Shown here in pieces: positions 34,640-46,034 of a stretch of 64,000 nucleotides of DNA (position 1 is the stretch's first letter; each line of letters starts with the position of its first letter). The stretch is from NCBI GenBank assembly GCA_029891385.1, contig CM057232.1, positions 68,325,824-68,389,823 on the forward strand. The letters run 5' to 3'. A program made the position numbers and the translations under genes. The notes beneath the pieces were generated by a model. It had not been told where the DNA came from and made no database searches. It saw nothing but the letters and a program-made list of their open reading frames with translations. Origin of the DNA: Erythroxylum novogranatense. Taxonomy: Eukaryota > Streptophyta > Magnoliopsida > Malpighiales > Erythroxylaceae.

Positions 34640-35056
34640 GACCAAGAGACGACTCTAGTTGTTATAGAAGATCTTCTAGCCGAGTAGATTGCGATTGGAG
34701 ATTTAGGTCATGGCTCAAAGGTCGGTCAGTTGGGGTTCTTTTAGATGGTTTAAATAAATTTTGATACACTTTCCTCATTCACGTAGTACTATTGTATTAG
34801 GTTTTCTGATGATGTACATACGGATATTGTGGTCAAACAGTGTAGACCTTGATTTTTGTGAAATGTAATGAGGAAAAAAAAAGTTGGTTTTAAAATATTG
34901 TGATCTTCTTATGATGCTTTGTTCTTGAATTATGTTACCATGCCATAGAAAGGGATGTAATGATCGAACGTAGCGTGCCCTCATCGTAGGATATATGCCG
35001 GAATGACCTCCGGGTGTCCCAGTGGATACCCTGCGGTAAGGGGGCGCTACACGTGA

Positions 35057-36620
35057 TGGAGAAGTATAAGGCGAAGCTGGATTGTGGTAAAAAGGAAGTG
35101 GAATTTGATCTGGGTGAGGGTCAGAAAGTAGTTTTTAGAGGAGATAGAAAATTGACGCCGCCACGACTTGTTTCAGCTTTGTTAGCTGATAGACTGATGA
35201 GAAGAGGCTGTGAAGCCTTCTTGGCGTGTGTTCTGGATACCAGTGTGAAGGAGAGTAAGGTGGAGGATATTCCCATTGTGAGGGAATTTCCTGATGTGTT
35301 TTTTGAGGAGTTGCCCGGTTTGCCACCAGAGAGGGAGATTGAGTTTACTATTGATTTGGCTCCCGGGACAACTCCTATTTCGATTCCACCTTACAGGGTG
35401 ACTCCAGCTGAGTTGAAGGAGCTAAAAGAGTAGTTGGAGGATTTACTAGAGAAGGGATTTATTAGGCCGAGTTTCTCACCCTGGGGAGCGCCGGTCCTGT
35501 TTGTTAGAAAGAAAGATGGAACTTGGAGAATGTGCATTGACTATAGGAGGCTAAATAAGGTGACAGTGAAAAACAAGTATCCATTGCCCCGGATAGATGA
35601 TTTGTTTGATCAGCTGCAAGGAGAAACGGTCTTCTCCAAGATTGATCTCAGGTCTGGCTGCCATCAACTCAGGATTAAGGAGTCTGATGTGAGCAAGACA
35701 GCCTTCCGGACTCGGTATGGCCATTATGAGTTTTTGGTTATGCCATTTGGACTGACCAATGCTCCTGCTGCTTTTATGGATTTGATGAACAGGGTCTTTA
35801 AGGACTTTTTAGATCAGTTTGTTATCGTGTTTATCGATGACATTCTGGTGTATTCCAGGAGTAAGGGAGATCATGAGGATCACTTGAGGATTGTATTGCG
35901 AGGCGAGGAGAGAGATTGTATGCCAAATTCACGAAATGTGAATTTTGGCTGCGTGAGGTGGTCTTTCTTGGACATATCGTTTCTGAGAATGGGGTGCATG
36001 TAGACCCAAAGAAAGTTAAAGCTGTAGTAAATTGGCACGCTCCGACGAAAGTGAAAGAGGTGAGGAGCTTTCTGGGTTTAGCTGGTTACTATAGGAGATT
36101 TGTGGAGAGATTTTCCTTGATTGCTGCTCCTTTGACTAAGTTGTTAAGGAAAAATCAAAAATTTGTCTGGAGTGATGAATTCCAGAGAAGTTTTGAGGAG
36201 CTGAAGCACAGATTGACTAGTGCTCTAGTTCTAGCTTTGTCCACAGGAGATGGGAGTTTTTCTGTGTATAGTGATGCTTCCAGAAAGGGGTTAGGATGTG
36301 TGCTTATGTAGGAAGATAAGGTGATAGCATATGCCTCACGGCAGCTAAAGCCTTATGAGGTGAATTATCCGACCCATGATTTGGAGTTAGCAGCAGTGAT
36401 CTTTGCTTTGAAGATCTGGAGACATTATTTGTATGGGGTTCAGACCAGGATCTTCACAGATCACAAGAGTCTCAAATATTTGTTGAGTCAGAAGGAGTTG
36501 AATTTGAGACAGAGGAGGTGGATTGAGCTACTTAAAGACTATGACCTGTTGATCGAGTATCATCAAGGTAAGGCAAATGTTGTTGCAGATGCCTTGAGCA
36601 GGAAGTCTTCCATAGCATAT
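35057..36620 (+). pseudogene. Chromovirus reverse transcriptase and RNase H
   Basis: Intact-looking blocks in order: FPDVFFEELPGLPPEREIEF, a TAG at 35431 in the loop before [61 protein letters not shown], and the catalytic FIDDILVYS (about 35830-35860). A shift near 35900 moves to the next frame, continuing with [20 protein letters not shown] and [12 protein letters not shown]. RNase H follows: [14 protein letters not shown], a TAG at 36309, then [34 protein letters not shown] and ADALSRK. Catalytic acids are preserved; three lesions kill the frame. Presumably once copied the element RNA in the cytoplasm. Confidence 0.93.
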
Positions 36621-37780
36621 GTGCAGACAGTCTATCTGCCGCTATTGGAAGAGATGGCTAAGCTCAGGATCAGTTTGACGCAAGAAGAGTCTGATTGCAT
36701 GATTGCTACTTTCAGGGTAAGACCGATCCTCAGAGAGAAAGTGAAAGAGCTGCAGGTTCAGGATCCCGAGTTGAGTAAGCTGTGGGAAGAGGTGCAGAGA
36801 GGTAAAGAATCTGATATGGTGCTAAGTGATGATGGACTCCTGACAGTCAGGAATAGGCTCTGTATTCCTGATGTTACGGAGGTTAAAGATGAGATTCTGG
36901 ATGAGGCGCACAATGCACCTTATGTTATGCACCCAGCGATGCCGGGATGTCTGAGGATCTCGAGAGAACATTTTGGTGGAGAGGTATGAAGAAAGATGTG
37001 GTGAGTATGTGAGCAAGTGTCCGTGTGTCGGTGGTCAAGGTGAACATCGAGCACCTTGAACCAATTGAGGCCATTATCCATTCCTGAGTGAAAATGGCAG
37101 AAAGTGACTATGGATTTTCTGATGGAATTGCCTAGGACTAGTAGGAGGCATGATGCCATATGGGTGATTGTGGATAGATTGACGAAATCAGCCCATTTTC
37201 TGGCAATCAGACAGACAGATCCTCTGCATGTGCCAGCTAAGAAGTATATCGATGAGGTTGTGAGATTGCATGGAATCCCGGATTCGATTGTGTCTGATAG
37301 GGATCCTCGATTTACTTCGAGATTTTGGGGCAATTTGCAGGAGGCTATGGGCACTAAGTTGAGTTTCAGTACTGCTTTCCATCCTCAGACCGATGGTCAG
37401 TCAGAAAGGACCATTCGGACTCTTGAGGGAATGCTCCGAGCTTATGTGATGGATTTTCGAGGAGTTTGGGATGAACACTTGCCATTGATCGAATTTGCTT
37501 ACAACAATTCGTATCATTCGAGCATTCAGATGGCTCCTTATGAGGTTCTGTATGGGAGGAGATGTCGGACTCCGGTGTGTTGGGATGAAGAGGGAGACAG
37601 GAAACTTTTGGGTCCAGAGTTGATTCAGATGACAGTGGATAAGGTCAATTTGATTAAGCATTGGCTGAAGGCAGCTCAGGACAGGATGAAGAGCTATGAG
37701 GATGCTCATAGGAAAGAGATGGAGTATGAGGTCGGCGATAAAGTGTTTCTTAAGACTTCTCCGTGGAAAGGGATTCTGAG
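36621..37780 (+). pseudogene. Chromovirus integrase
   Basis: A linker ([15 protein letters not shown]) leads to the zinc-binding region near 36900-37040, where [14 protein letters not shown] is readable but stops and shifts break the HHCC finger. From 37104 a clean frame gives the catalytic core: TMDFLMELPRTSRRHDAIWV (first Asp), DSIVSDRDPRFTSRFW (second Asp), HPQTDGQSERTIRTLEGMLR (Glu), AYNNSYHSSIQMAPYEVLYG, and the C-terminal YEVGDKVFLKTSPWKG. A shift near 37790 separates it from the chromodomain. Integrase joins the DNA copy to the chromosome. Confidence 0.92.
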
Positions 37781-37782
37781 AT

Positions 37783-38226
37783 TTGGAAAGAAGGTTGAGT
37801 CCGAGGTATGTGGGACCTTATGAGATACTGGAGAGGATTGGTTCGTTAGCTTACAGGTTAGCCTTGCCTCCAGAGCTATCTCAGATATATGATGTTTTTC
37901 ATGTTTCTATGCTGAGGAGATATCGATCAGATCCCTCCCATGTCATTCAAGCTGATGAAGTTCAGTTGAGTGATGACTTGAGTTATGAAGAGTTTCCAGT
38001 GCAGATTTTGGATACAAAAGAAAAGGTTCTCAGAAATAAGACAGTGCATTTAGTAAAAGTGTTATGGAAGAACCATTCGGTGGAAGAAGCCACGTGGGAA
38101 CCATTGGAAGCGATGAAGGAGAAGTATCCTCAGCTCTTCATTGATTCAGGTAAGAATTTCGAGGACAAAATTCTTTTAAGGGGGGAAGAAATGTTAGACC
38201 CCGATCCCTTTTTCCCTATTAAATAG
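37783..38226 (+). pseudogene. Chromovirus integrase tail with chromodomain
   Basis: LSPRYVGPYEILERIGSLAY (the GPY/F domain) is followed by YDVFHVSMLRRY and a chromodomain-like end FPVQILDTKEKVLRNKTVHL..VLWKNHSVEEATWEP. This chromodomain, thought to steer integration to marked chromatin, defines chromoviruses; the VEEATWE form with the FHVSMLR block fits Tekay/Del. The frame reads on through the polypurine tract and stops at 38226, inside the 3' LTR. Confidence 0.9.
38178..38191 (+). promoter_or_regulatory. Polypurine tract of the chromovirus
   Basis: AAGGGGGGAAGAAA immediately before the 3' LTR start; primer site for plus-strand synthesis. Confidence 0.88.
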
Positions 38227-38874
38227 GTTTGCAATTTAAATTGTCTTTTGGTTAGTATGAAATTAGGGTTTTATTAGATTTCCTAGTGGTTAGAATAATT
38301 TGGGATTTTAGTGCAATATATTATTAATTGAAGGAATTTAGTTAAATTAGAATTTTAATTTTGGTGTTAGATTTTAAAAGAATAAGAAAATGGTAAATGA
38401 GGCCATAAAATAGTGTTAGGATAAATTAGGAAGTGTTTATAAGGTTTTGAGGCTTGAGGTTACTTAAGTGGGTTTTTTGCCCTTTGGCATGTCATTTAAA
38501 TGATGGGGAAAGCAAACAAGTGGGCTAGGGCTTTTAAGGTGAAGTAAATGAAAAAGAAAGGAAGCAAATGGGCTTTTAAGTGGGAGCCCACGAAATTATT
38601 AAATGGAAGGAGGGAAAATGAAAATTTTGGGAAAGTTTAAGTTAGAAGGAGGGAAAGTTGGACATTTGGGCTTTTAAGAGGGAGCCCACGAAAATTTAAG
38701 TTGGAAGGAGGGAAAATGAAAATTTGGGAAAGGTTATAAGGAGGGAAACTACTTGGGCTTGAAGACTTGGGCTTAGGGTTTAAGTTAAAGAGTTAGGTTA
38801 ATGAAGAGTTAGGGTTTAAGTTAAGCATTCTTAGGAATTAGAAGTAACCAACGAAAATTTAAAGAAGAAGGGAA
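38192..38874 (+). repeat. Chromovirus 3' LTR, part 1 of 3
   Basis: Matches 26356 onward of the 5' LTR with few differences (for example an extra CTTGAAGACTTGGG segment near 38757). Ends at GGGAA (38870-38874), the target duplicated by the copia-A insertion. Confidence 0.92.
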
Positions 38875-40968
38875 TGTTGGAGTTATGTAAATATAGTGCC
38901 CTGGAAAGCAAGTGTATTTACATGTAACTTTATCTTCTTGATTCTGATTTTATAATGAAAATATTTATTATTAATAAAAAAAAGAGTTTGGTTTTATCTG
39001 TATGAGCATTATATATCTGGTCATAAGGTACCAAGATTCATTTGTAAGTAATATACATATACATAGAGATGTATGGGAAACATGTATATTATTAGAATAT
39101 GAATTAATTGATTCACATTGAATAATCAAGTTGGTCGTTTGATTATGGTTTAGGCGTAGTGTTGCGATTTATCTCCATATAAGTAAAGGAGTTTACTTAA
39201 AGGGAATGATGAGTTTCATATCATGATAGTAGTAGACTATCGATAATGGCACTATTAAATGTATACGGAATCAAGTATGTTTTCAAGAATAAAGTGGGCG
39301 TTACTTTAATCTTAAAACATACAACTTAAGCATTAAACTTATTATGAACCACAATCTTGATGAGTGGTGAACTCATATGTGTTTCATTATAATTCTTGAT
39401 ATGATCGAAATGGATTTTTACAGGTATTAATCCGATTATGCGCATGTTGGAATTATTAATTGAAACATGTATCGAGAACATTCACTCGAATAAAGAGTTT
39501 ATAGTGTTATCATCTCTTCAGATGTTTTAAGGAGATTTGGTGATTAAATCTGGCGCGATGAGTTTGATGGACTAGCTACCCATCAAGTCTTAACACTAAG
39601 ATGAGATCTTATGTGTTAATCACCATATAAAGTAAAATGAGAGATCTAGAAGGAAAAACCAACATAAGGGCAAAGCAGTAAATTTACCCTTTGTTGTGCG
39701 GATGGCTATAATAAGGTTCTAAATAGGGTTTGCAATTGGACATATTCTCATAATATTTAATAATTCAAGAGTTCAACTAATTGTCTTTAGTGGAATGACA
39801 TTTAGTTAATAAGCTAGAATTAATTCAATGAGATTGAATTATTTACGGGCTTATTGGAGCTTGAATTATCAAAGTCAATAAGATTCCCCACTTGGCTTTA
39901 AGGAAGGTTATCAAGCTAAGTAAGAAGTAGTTTGGAGGCTTTAGAAGTCCATAATTGAATGATGGGCTTATACTAATTAATGGTTAATTGGAAGCCCATA
40001 TGTTCATTTAGAAATGGGCTTGTTTTGGTTTAATGTAATTGATTAGATTAATTATATTAAAACAATTTTTTTTAAATGGAGAAGAAGCAATTTCGAAATT
40101 GTGTTAGGTTAGATGTGTAACCACACATTTGACATTAAAATACTAAATAAAGATGATCTTTATTATGGTTCATCATTATTAAATGGAGTTATGAACTTAC
40201 CATTAAATGGTTTAATGGTTGGCTTTTAATGTTGGCATGTAACCTATTTGCATTCATTAGATTAAAGATGAAAGATGTGCATTAGATGGACCATCTTCCT
40301 TCTTTCTTCTTGCCAAAACCGAAATGGGTATTCAATTATAGGTTATGGTCTTTTCAAATAGCCATTTAAAGATAAATGAAGTAAGTCTCATTTATTGGCT
40401 ATTTGATGAGTGATTAATGTAAGTGATGCATTGGATGCCTCTCACTTTTCCATTCATGCATATTTCCAAATTGAGATGTAAGAAAGGGTTCTTGCATGGT
40501 TTTAGACTTTCTCTCCTTTCATGCAAGGTAGAACCGAAATTCCTAAGTGAAAGAATTGAAAGAGTTTCAATTTTGGTTCTTCTTCTTCTAAGAAAATCTC
40601 CTCCAAATATTTCTTCTCCTTTCCCACCAAAGGATTTTGTTAACCTAGTTGTCCTTGAAGAACAAGTGGTAAATCTAATTGGTTGAGGATACTACAACAA
40701 GGAAGAAGATAGATTGCTAAAGGAAAGACTTCAAAGGCAAAGGATTTGGATATAAGAAGGAGAGGATAGCGCAATGAGGATTTAAAGTCAGGCGAAGGAG
40801 TCGGTAATTCCTTTTATCTTGTTCTTAGTTTTATTATCCTTATACCATATCATGTATGGATTAGCATGTTGATTTGGATATATTGCTTCCGCTACAAGAT
40901 GATTTCTTAAAAAGTTTTGAAATATATCGTTTCTCCATACTAAGCATGCTTTCTTTTCCGATCCAACA
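38875..40968 (+). repeat. 5' LTR of copia-A
   Basis: 2,094 bases, TGTTGGAGTT...GATCCAACA. Reading frames within (e.g. 40423-40686) recur in the 3' LTR and have no domain; they are LTR sequence. Confidence 0.92.
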
Positions 40969-40970
40969 AT

Positions 40971-40986
40971 TGGTATCGAGACGGTT
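40971..40986 (+). promoter_or_regulatory. Primer-binding site of copia-A
   Basis: TGGTATCGAGACGGTT, two bases past the LTR. It resembles the initiator-Met site TGGTATCAGAGC but has GAGAC for AGAGC, a small rearrangement that may be a mutation or a family variant. Confidence 0.75.
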
Positions 40987-42469
40987 TTCATGCATGATTT
41001 CGGTTCCTATATGGTGGATGCATGGGTTGGCAATCTTTTTATATATACTGCATATTTTATGTGATAAAAATATATATGGTGTATGTTGCTCTTTTGGTTG
41101 TCCATAGAAGTTAAATTTTATCTTGTAAGATTTCTTCATTTGGTTGTAACAAGGAGGGTGGTCTATCATCACCATGTTTCCTCCTTGGTTTCTTTTTCTA
41201 TTTTATTTGATTTTGTAATGTACAAATTGATGTAATGATGAAGAAGGAGCAGCCATGGATTGAAGAAATGGAAAGGTAAAATTTTGGTGTATCCTTTGTG
41301 TTTTGGCATAAGTTTTGTGAAAACTAACTTGCTGGAATTTTGTTTCAATGAATCATATTTCAGTTATGATTGGAAAACAAGTGCTGGTTTTTGTTTCAAA
41401 GAATCCAATTTCGATTTTGCTAAAATACTAAGTGCTGTTTTTAATTTTCATGAAATGAGTTTGGTTTTAATAAAACAAGTGCTGGAATTTTTGTCAAAAC
41501 AAAGATTTGGTTTTCTAAAATCTAGTGCTGGAATTTTATTTTCAAAATGACAAAATTCTATTTTCATAAATGCCATTACATTTTGTTTACCGAATGGGCG
41601 GATCATGTTAGCGAAGAGTTGAAGCGGAAGATCCAAGATGAAGAAGCATATTTTGGGCCTAAAAGGCTTGTAATTATTTTATGTTTCTAGGATGGACAAT
41701 CAAAAGTGGCTTTATTAGTTCATGTGATGAATGGAGAAATGAATGCTTGTAATATGTGATATTATGTGATTGCATGTCATTTAGAAAATTGCCAACCCTA
41801 GGCCTTGCCATGCATTCATTATGTATGAGATATATAATGAAACAATATAGGATGGATAATAAATTGCATCTAGACAAGATGGTATTTAAAACTTAAAGCC
41901 CAAAAGATTGAGTGGGAGAGGATGCTCTGTGAGAGTCCACGGTCTCCAAATGATGGCCCGTTTGCATGTGGTGAAGTGTTACTCCGCATCGGAGGGCATG
42001 GATCCTAGATCTTGCATGGTTTGGGTCTCCTTAAGGATAAGTCCACTTAATGATAGCAAATGTGACCTCCCACCGAGGCATGATTTGTAGGTATCTTTAG
42101 TGAATGAATCAAATGGTTATACACTCAACATTTTTATCAATAAACCGCCCACCGTAGCTCTTGGTAAAAGTATGGACCAAATTAAGACGCTTCTTAAAAA
42201 TTGAGCATGAGATGCTTGGTAGTTTTTGAGTGGGAGGGTCCCAGTTTTCTTTTAATAGATAAGATGGCCCACCGTCACTTAGTCTGTTATAGATAAGAAA
42301 AATAACCGTAAGATAATGTTTTAATTTTTAAGTTTTGTTAAATCTATCATCATGCATACATGCATCATGATTTTATACAAAGTTCCATAAATTGTTGACT
42401 AGTATGCTCATGTTTTAATAATTTATATTTTCGGACATAATCAACCACAAAATGAATCCACTCACCTGC
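40987..42469 (+). other. Copia-A leader region
   Basis: About 1.5 kb without a convincing gene. It holds four imperfect repeats around AAGTGCTGGAATTTT.GTTTC (41325-41550), spaced about 60 bases. A second set of words resembling GGTGGGCCATC/CCCACCGT is scattered at 42070-42290. The frame 41260-41550 is made of the repeats. Confidence 0.6.
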
Positions 42470-43260
42470 TCTTGACTAATAACAAATTGGAAAATGGAGA
42501 CAAGTTTTATGAATGGAGCGTAACCTTGACATTGTTCTTCAATATGAGCGTATTTCATGGGTGTTAATCGAAAATGAGCCTACACCTCTAAGTGGAGATG
42601 CAACTCTGAGCAAGTCCAACAACATGGCGTTGGCGGAATCTTGACAAGACTACTAAGTGTTATATTAAAGCTTCATCGTGGCATGTTGCAAAAGCAAATT
42701 GCTTGTATGAAAATGCTAGTGCAATGGTCCATCACCTACATGAGATGTTTGGTGTGAGGACTAGGTCTGCAAGAGTGAAAGCTATCCAAACCTTTCATAA
42801 TCTTAGATGTAAACACGTGAGCCGGTGCGGGATTACATGATGAAGGTAATCTCTGCGGTCACTGAGGTGAGATGCTTGGGAGGATATGGATGCGGACACG
42901 CAGATGATTATGATCATCAATAGCTTAAACTCTTCTTTTCAGCAGTTTAAGTTGGACTATGAGCTCAACAAAGAAGGATTACACTTGAGTGAGTTGATGA
43001 ATACCCTTGAGCACGGAGGAAATATTGAATATTAAGGCTCATGGGCCGGCTAATGTAGCTTCTTCTAAGCCAAGGGTAAGGGCAAGGAAAGAAGAAGGGT
43101 CGAATGAAAAGAAGGCCCAAATAGGGGTCAAGGCCAAACCCATGAAAAAGAAGGCCAAAGAGAACATCAAAGGAAAGTGTTTCCCTTTGTGATGAGATAG
43201 GCCACCGAAAAGAAACTGCCCGATCTACCTAGAGTCCCTCAAAAGCAAACAAGGTATGGG
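42470..43260 (+). pseudogene. Copia-A gag
   Basis: Fragments in several frames: LQYERISWVLIENEPTPLSG (42535-42595), AKANCLYENASAMVHHLHEM (42683-42745), RDYMMKV (42830) and a Lys-rich region at 43060-43180. At about 43175-43225 a CX2CX4HX4C knuckle is present in pieces, broken by a missing base so that two stops appear. The protein would package element RNA. Confidence 0.72.
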
Positions 43261-44919
43261 CTTCCTAAGTTTGTTAGGAACTAGAAATGTGGCAGATTTA
43301 TCTACTTCTTGGATATTAGATTAGGGAGCTACTAACCATGTTTGTAATTCTTTGCGGGGTTCAAAGAAAGGAAAAGACTTCTAAAGGCCGTTTCAAGTTA
43401 AGATAGCGAGATGGTTCCTATGTTTCAGAGAATCGGTGGGAGTAGTTATCTTGGACTTTCTAGTGGTCATTGGTTATATTTGGAAGATGTTTATTACATG
43501 CCAATGATTGTAAGGAACATGATTTACATTTTTTGTCTAATAAAATCTGGCTATTCCTTATATTTTGAAAAGGTTGTTTCAATATATGAGAATAAGGATT
43601 TTATTTGTGAAGCGATAATTAAGCAGGATTGTTTTTATAGAACCTATGAAAGGCTCACTAAACACCACGTAATTGATAAAACCAAGACAATCCAATATCT
43701 CTAACATTAATTCAAAGTATCTGTGGCATCTAAGGATGGGTCATATCAATCGAAAAAGACTTGACAGGCTAGTAAAGGATGGGATCCTTATGGGCTGGAT
43801 AGTGATCCATTACCCACTGTGAATCTTGTATTGAAGGAAAAATGACAAAAGCCTTATTTCCTTCTAAAGGAAATGATTTGAATCCACATTGGACATGGTA
43901 CATCTTGATGTGTGTGGGCCCATGAATGTACAAGCTAGAGGAGGTTATGAATATTTCATAACTTTTATAGATGATTACTCAAGACATGGCTATTTGTATT
44001 TGATGCATAAAAGAGTGAATCTTTTGAAAAGTTCAAAGAATTCAAAATTGAAGCTAAGAAGCAACTTGGCAAGCCATTAAAACGACTTGATCGGATCGAG
44101 GTGGTGAGTATTTATCTGGAGAGTTCCAAAGAATATTTAATTGACAATAGAATTGTTTCAATTTGTCGACTCCTCGTACACCTCAACGTAATGGTGTAGC
44201 GAGAGGAGAAATAGAACTCTATTGAAAATCGTAAGATCAATGATGTCTATGCTAGCCTTCGAGAATCGTTACGGGGATATGCCATACAACGGCAACATAT
44301 CTTCTTAACTTTGCTCCATCCAAATCGGTGCCTAAAACACCTAGGGAGTTGTGGATGGCCGAGTGCCTTCATTGAGGCACTTGAGGACTTAGGGCTGTCC
44401 ACCCATGTTCTAAAGCCCGAATCCACAAAGATGGAACCAAGGTCGAAGTATGTTTGTTTATAGGATATCTCTGGAACTCGAGGGTACTATTTTTACAGTC
44501 CTCATGATAGGAAGGTATTTGTGTTTACAAATGCAAACTTCTTAAAGGAAGAGTTTGTGAGAAATCACAAAGGAAGAAGTGAAGTAGTACTAAAGTTTAG
44601 CAATTTCATCCAAACCAAGAGTTGTTTTGGATATGACGAAACAAGATGTCGAAATGGATTCAAGAGTTGAATCGGAAGTGCAACTTTGAACATCATGATG
44701 TGCCTAGGCGTAGTGGGAGGTTGTGAGACAACGGATAGGTATCTGGGTTTAGGAGAAGGCTTAATTTCCATCTCGGACCAGAAGAAACAGATCCGTTCGT
44801 ATACAAAGGCTATTAATGATGTTGATGCGGAAAATGGCTCAAGGCAATGGAATCGGAAATAGATTCTATGTATACTAATGAAGTCTAGGTTTTGTAGATC
44901 TACCACCGTGTCTAAAACC
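43261..44919 (+). pseudogene. Copia-A protease and integrase
   Basis: At about 43310 the protease active site region reads WILD-stop-GATNHVC; the Ser of the usual DSGATNHVC is a stop. 43411-43700 carries LEDVYYMPMIVRNMI, the spacer typical of copia. Integrase begins with LRMGHINRKRLDRL and CESCIEGKMTK (43730-43850), then the core MDMVHLDVCGPM..YEYFITFIDDYSRHGYLY (43889-43995) and, after shifts, LDRIEVV..LSGEFQ and TPRTPQRNGV-like DNA (44165-44200). Many stops and shifts. Confidence 0.82.
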
Positions 44920-46034
44920 ATAGGGTGTAAATGGATCTACAAAAGGAAAAGGGATCGGATGGAAAGGTAGAGACCTTTAAAGCTAGATTGGTAGCTAAAG
45001 GCTATACTCGAAAGGAGGGTATAGACTACGAGGAGACTTTTCTCCGGTTGCCATGCTTAAGTCCATCGAGATTCTTTTAGCCATAGCGACCTATTTCGAT
45101 TATGAAATATGGAAAATGGATGTCAAGACCGCATTTACGAATGGAGATCTTGAGGAGACCATTTATATGGCCCAACCGAAGGATTCATTGAGCTAGGTAA
45201 CGAGCATAAGGTTTGCAAGTTGCAAAGGTCTATTTATGGACTTAAGCAAGCATCTAGGTCTTGGAACATTAGGTTTGATAAGGCTATCAAAACCTATGGG
45301 TTCATACAAAACCTAGATGAGCCTTGTGTTTACAAAAAATACAAGAAGGTAAGGTTACTTTCCTAATCACGTATGTTGATGACATTACGCTCATTAGGAA
45401 TGATGTGGAATGTTATCTGCGGTTAAGGATGGTGAATGAGCAGTTTTCAATGAAGGATTTGGGAGAGGCTACCTATGTTCTAGGGATCAAACTTATAAGG
45501 GATCGTAAGAACAAGAAGATAGTTTTGTCTCAACTAACCTACATTGAGAATATGCTCAATAAGTTCTCCATACAAGATTCCAAGAGGGTTTCACTCCTAC
45601 TAGACATGGAATCAAACTTTCAAAGGAACAAGCACCTAAAACCCAAGAGGAGGTTGAGCGCATGCGTAACATTCCATATGCTTGGCGGTTGGTAGTTTGA
45701 TGTATGTAATCTTGTGCACTAGACCGGATATACATTACAGCGATGGGATAGGTAGCGATTTCAGTCCAATCGAGAATGGAACATTGGATTGCGGTTAAGT
45801 GTATATTTAAGTATCTTCGTGGGACGAAGAACTTAATGCTTGTTTACTCTGGAAGTAATCTTATTCCGACAGGATATCTTGATTACGATTTCCAATCGAT
45901 GTTGATTCAAGAAATCAACTTCGGTTCTATATTTACTTTAGGAGGTGGAGCCATAGTTTGGAGGAGTGTCAAGCAATCTTGTATTGTTGATTCGACTATG
46001 GAGGTTGAGTATGTTGTTGCTTGTGAAGCGAGCA
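44920..46034 (+). pseudogene. Copia-A RT and RNase H, fused in frame to LTR sequence
   Basis: Blocks recognisable in order: [20 protein letters not shown] (44980-45040), KMDVKTAFTNGDLEE, LQRSIYGLKQASRSWN, and a frame at 45324-45695 with the catalytic YVDDITLI, EQFSMKDLGEATYVLGIKL and LSQLTYIENMLNKF. RNase H: EHWIAVKCIFKYLRGTKNLM (45776-45835), GGGAIVWRSVKQSCIVDSTM..EYVVACEAS (45945-46030). The usual C-terminus (ADLFTK..) is missing: homology jumps from CEAS to LTR sequence at about 46035. Confidence 0.87.

Larger units (their letters stand above)
31716..35051 (+). mobile_element. Solo LTR 2 (3.34 kb, TGTAACATCCC...GGCGCTACA) in chromovirus pol
   Basis: Begins TGTAACATCCCATTG and ends GGGGGCGCTACA, flanked by CGTGA at 31711-31715 and 35052-35056. 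No coding core, so a solo LTR. Ends and the 33955-34640 module match solo LTR 1. Contains a 20-bp minisatellite (33041-33273), which makes all minus-strand frames open there. Confidence 0.92.

Noticed and set aside
40423..40686. 87-codon frame repeated at 47542-47814
   Set aside because: Both lie at the same place in the two LTRs of one copia-A element; repetition reflects LTR identity, not a gene family.
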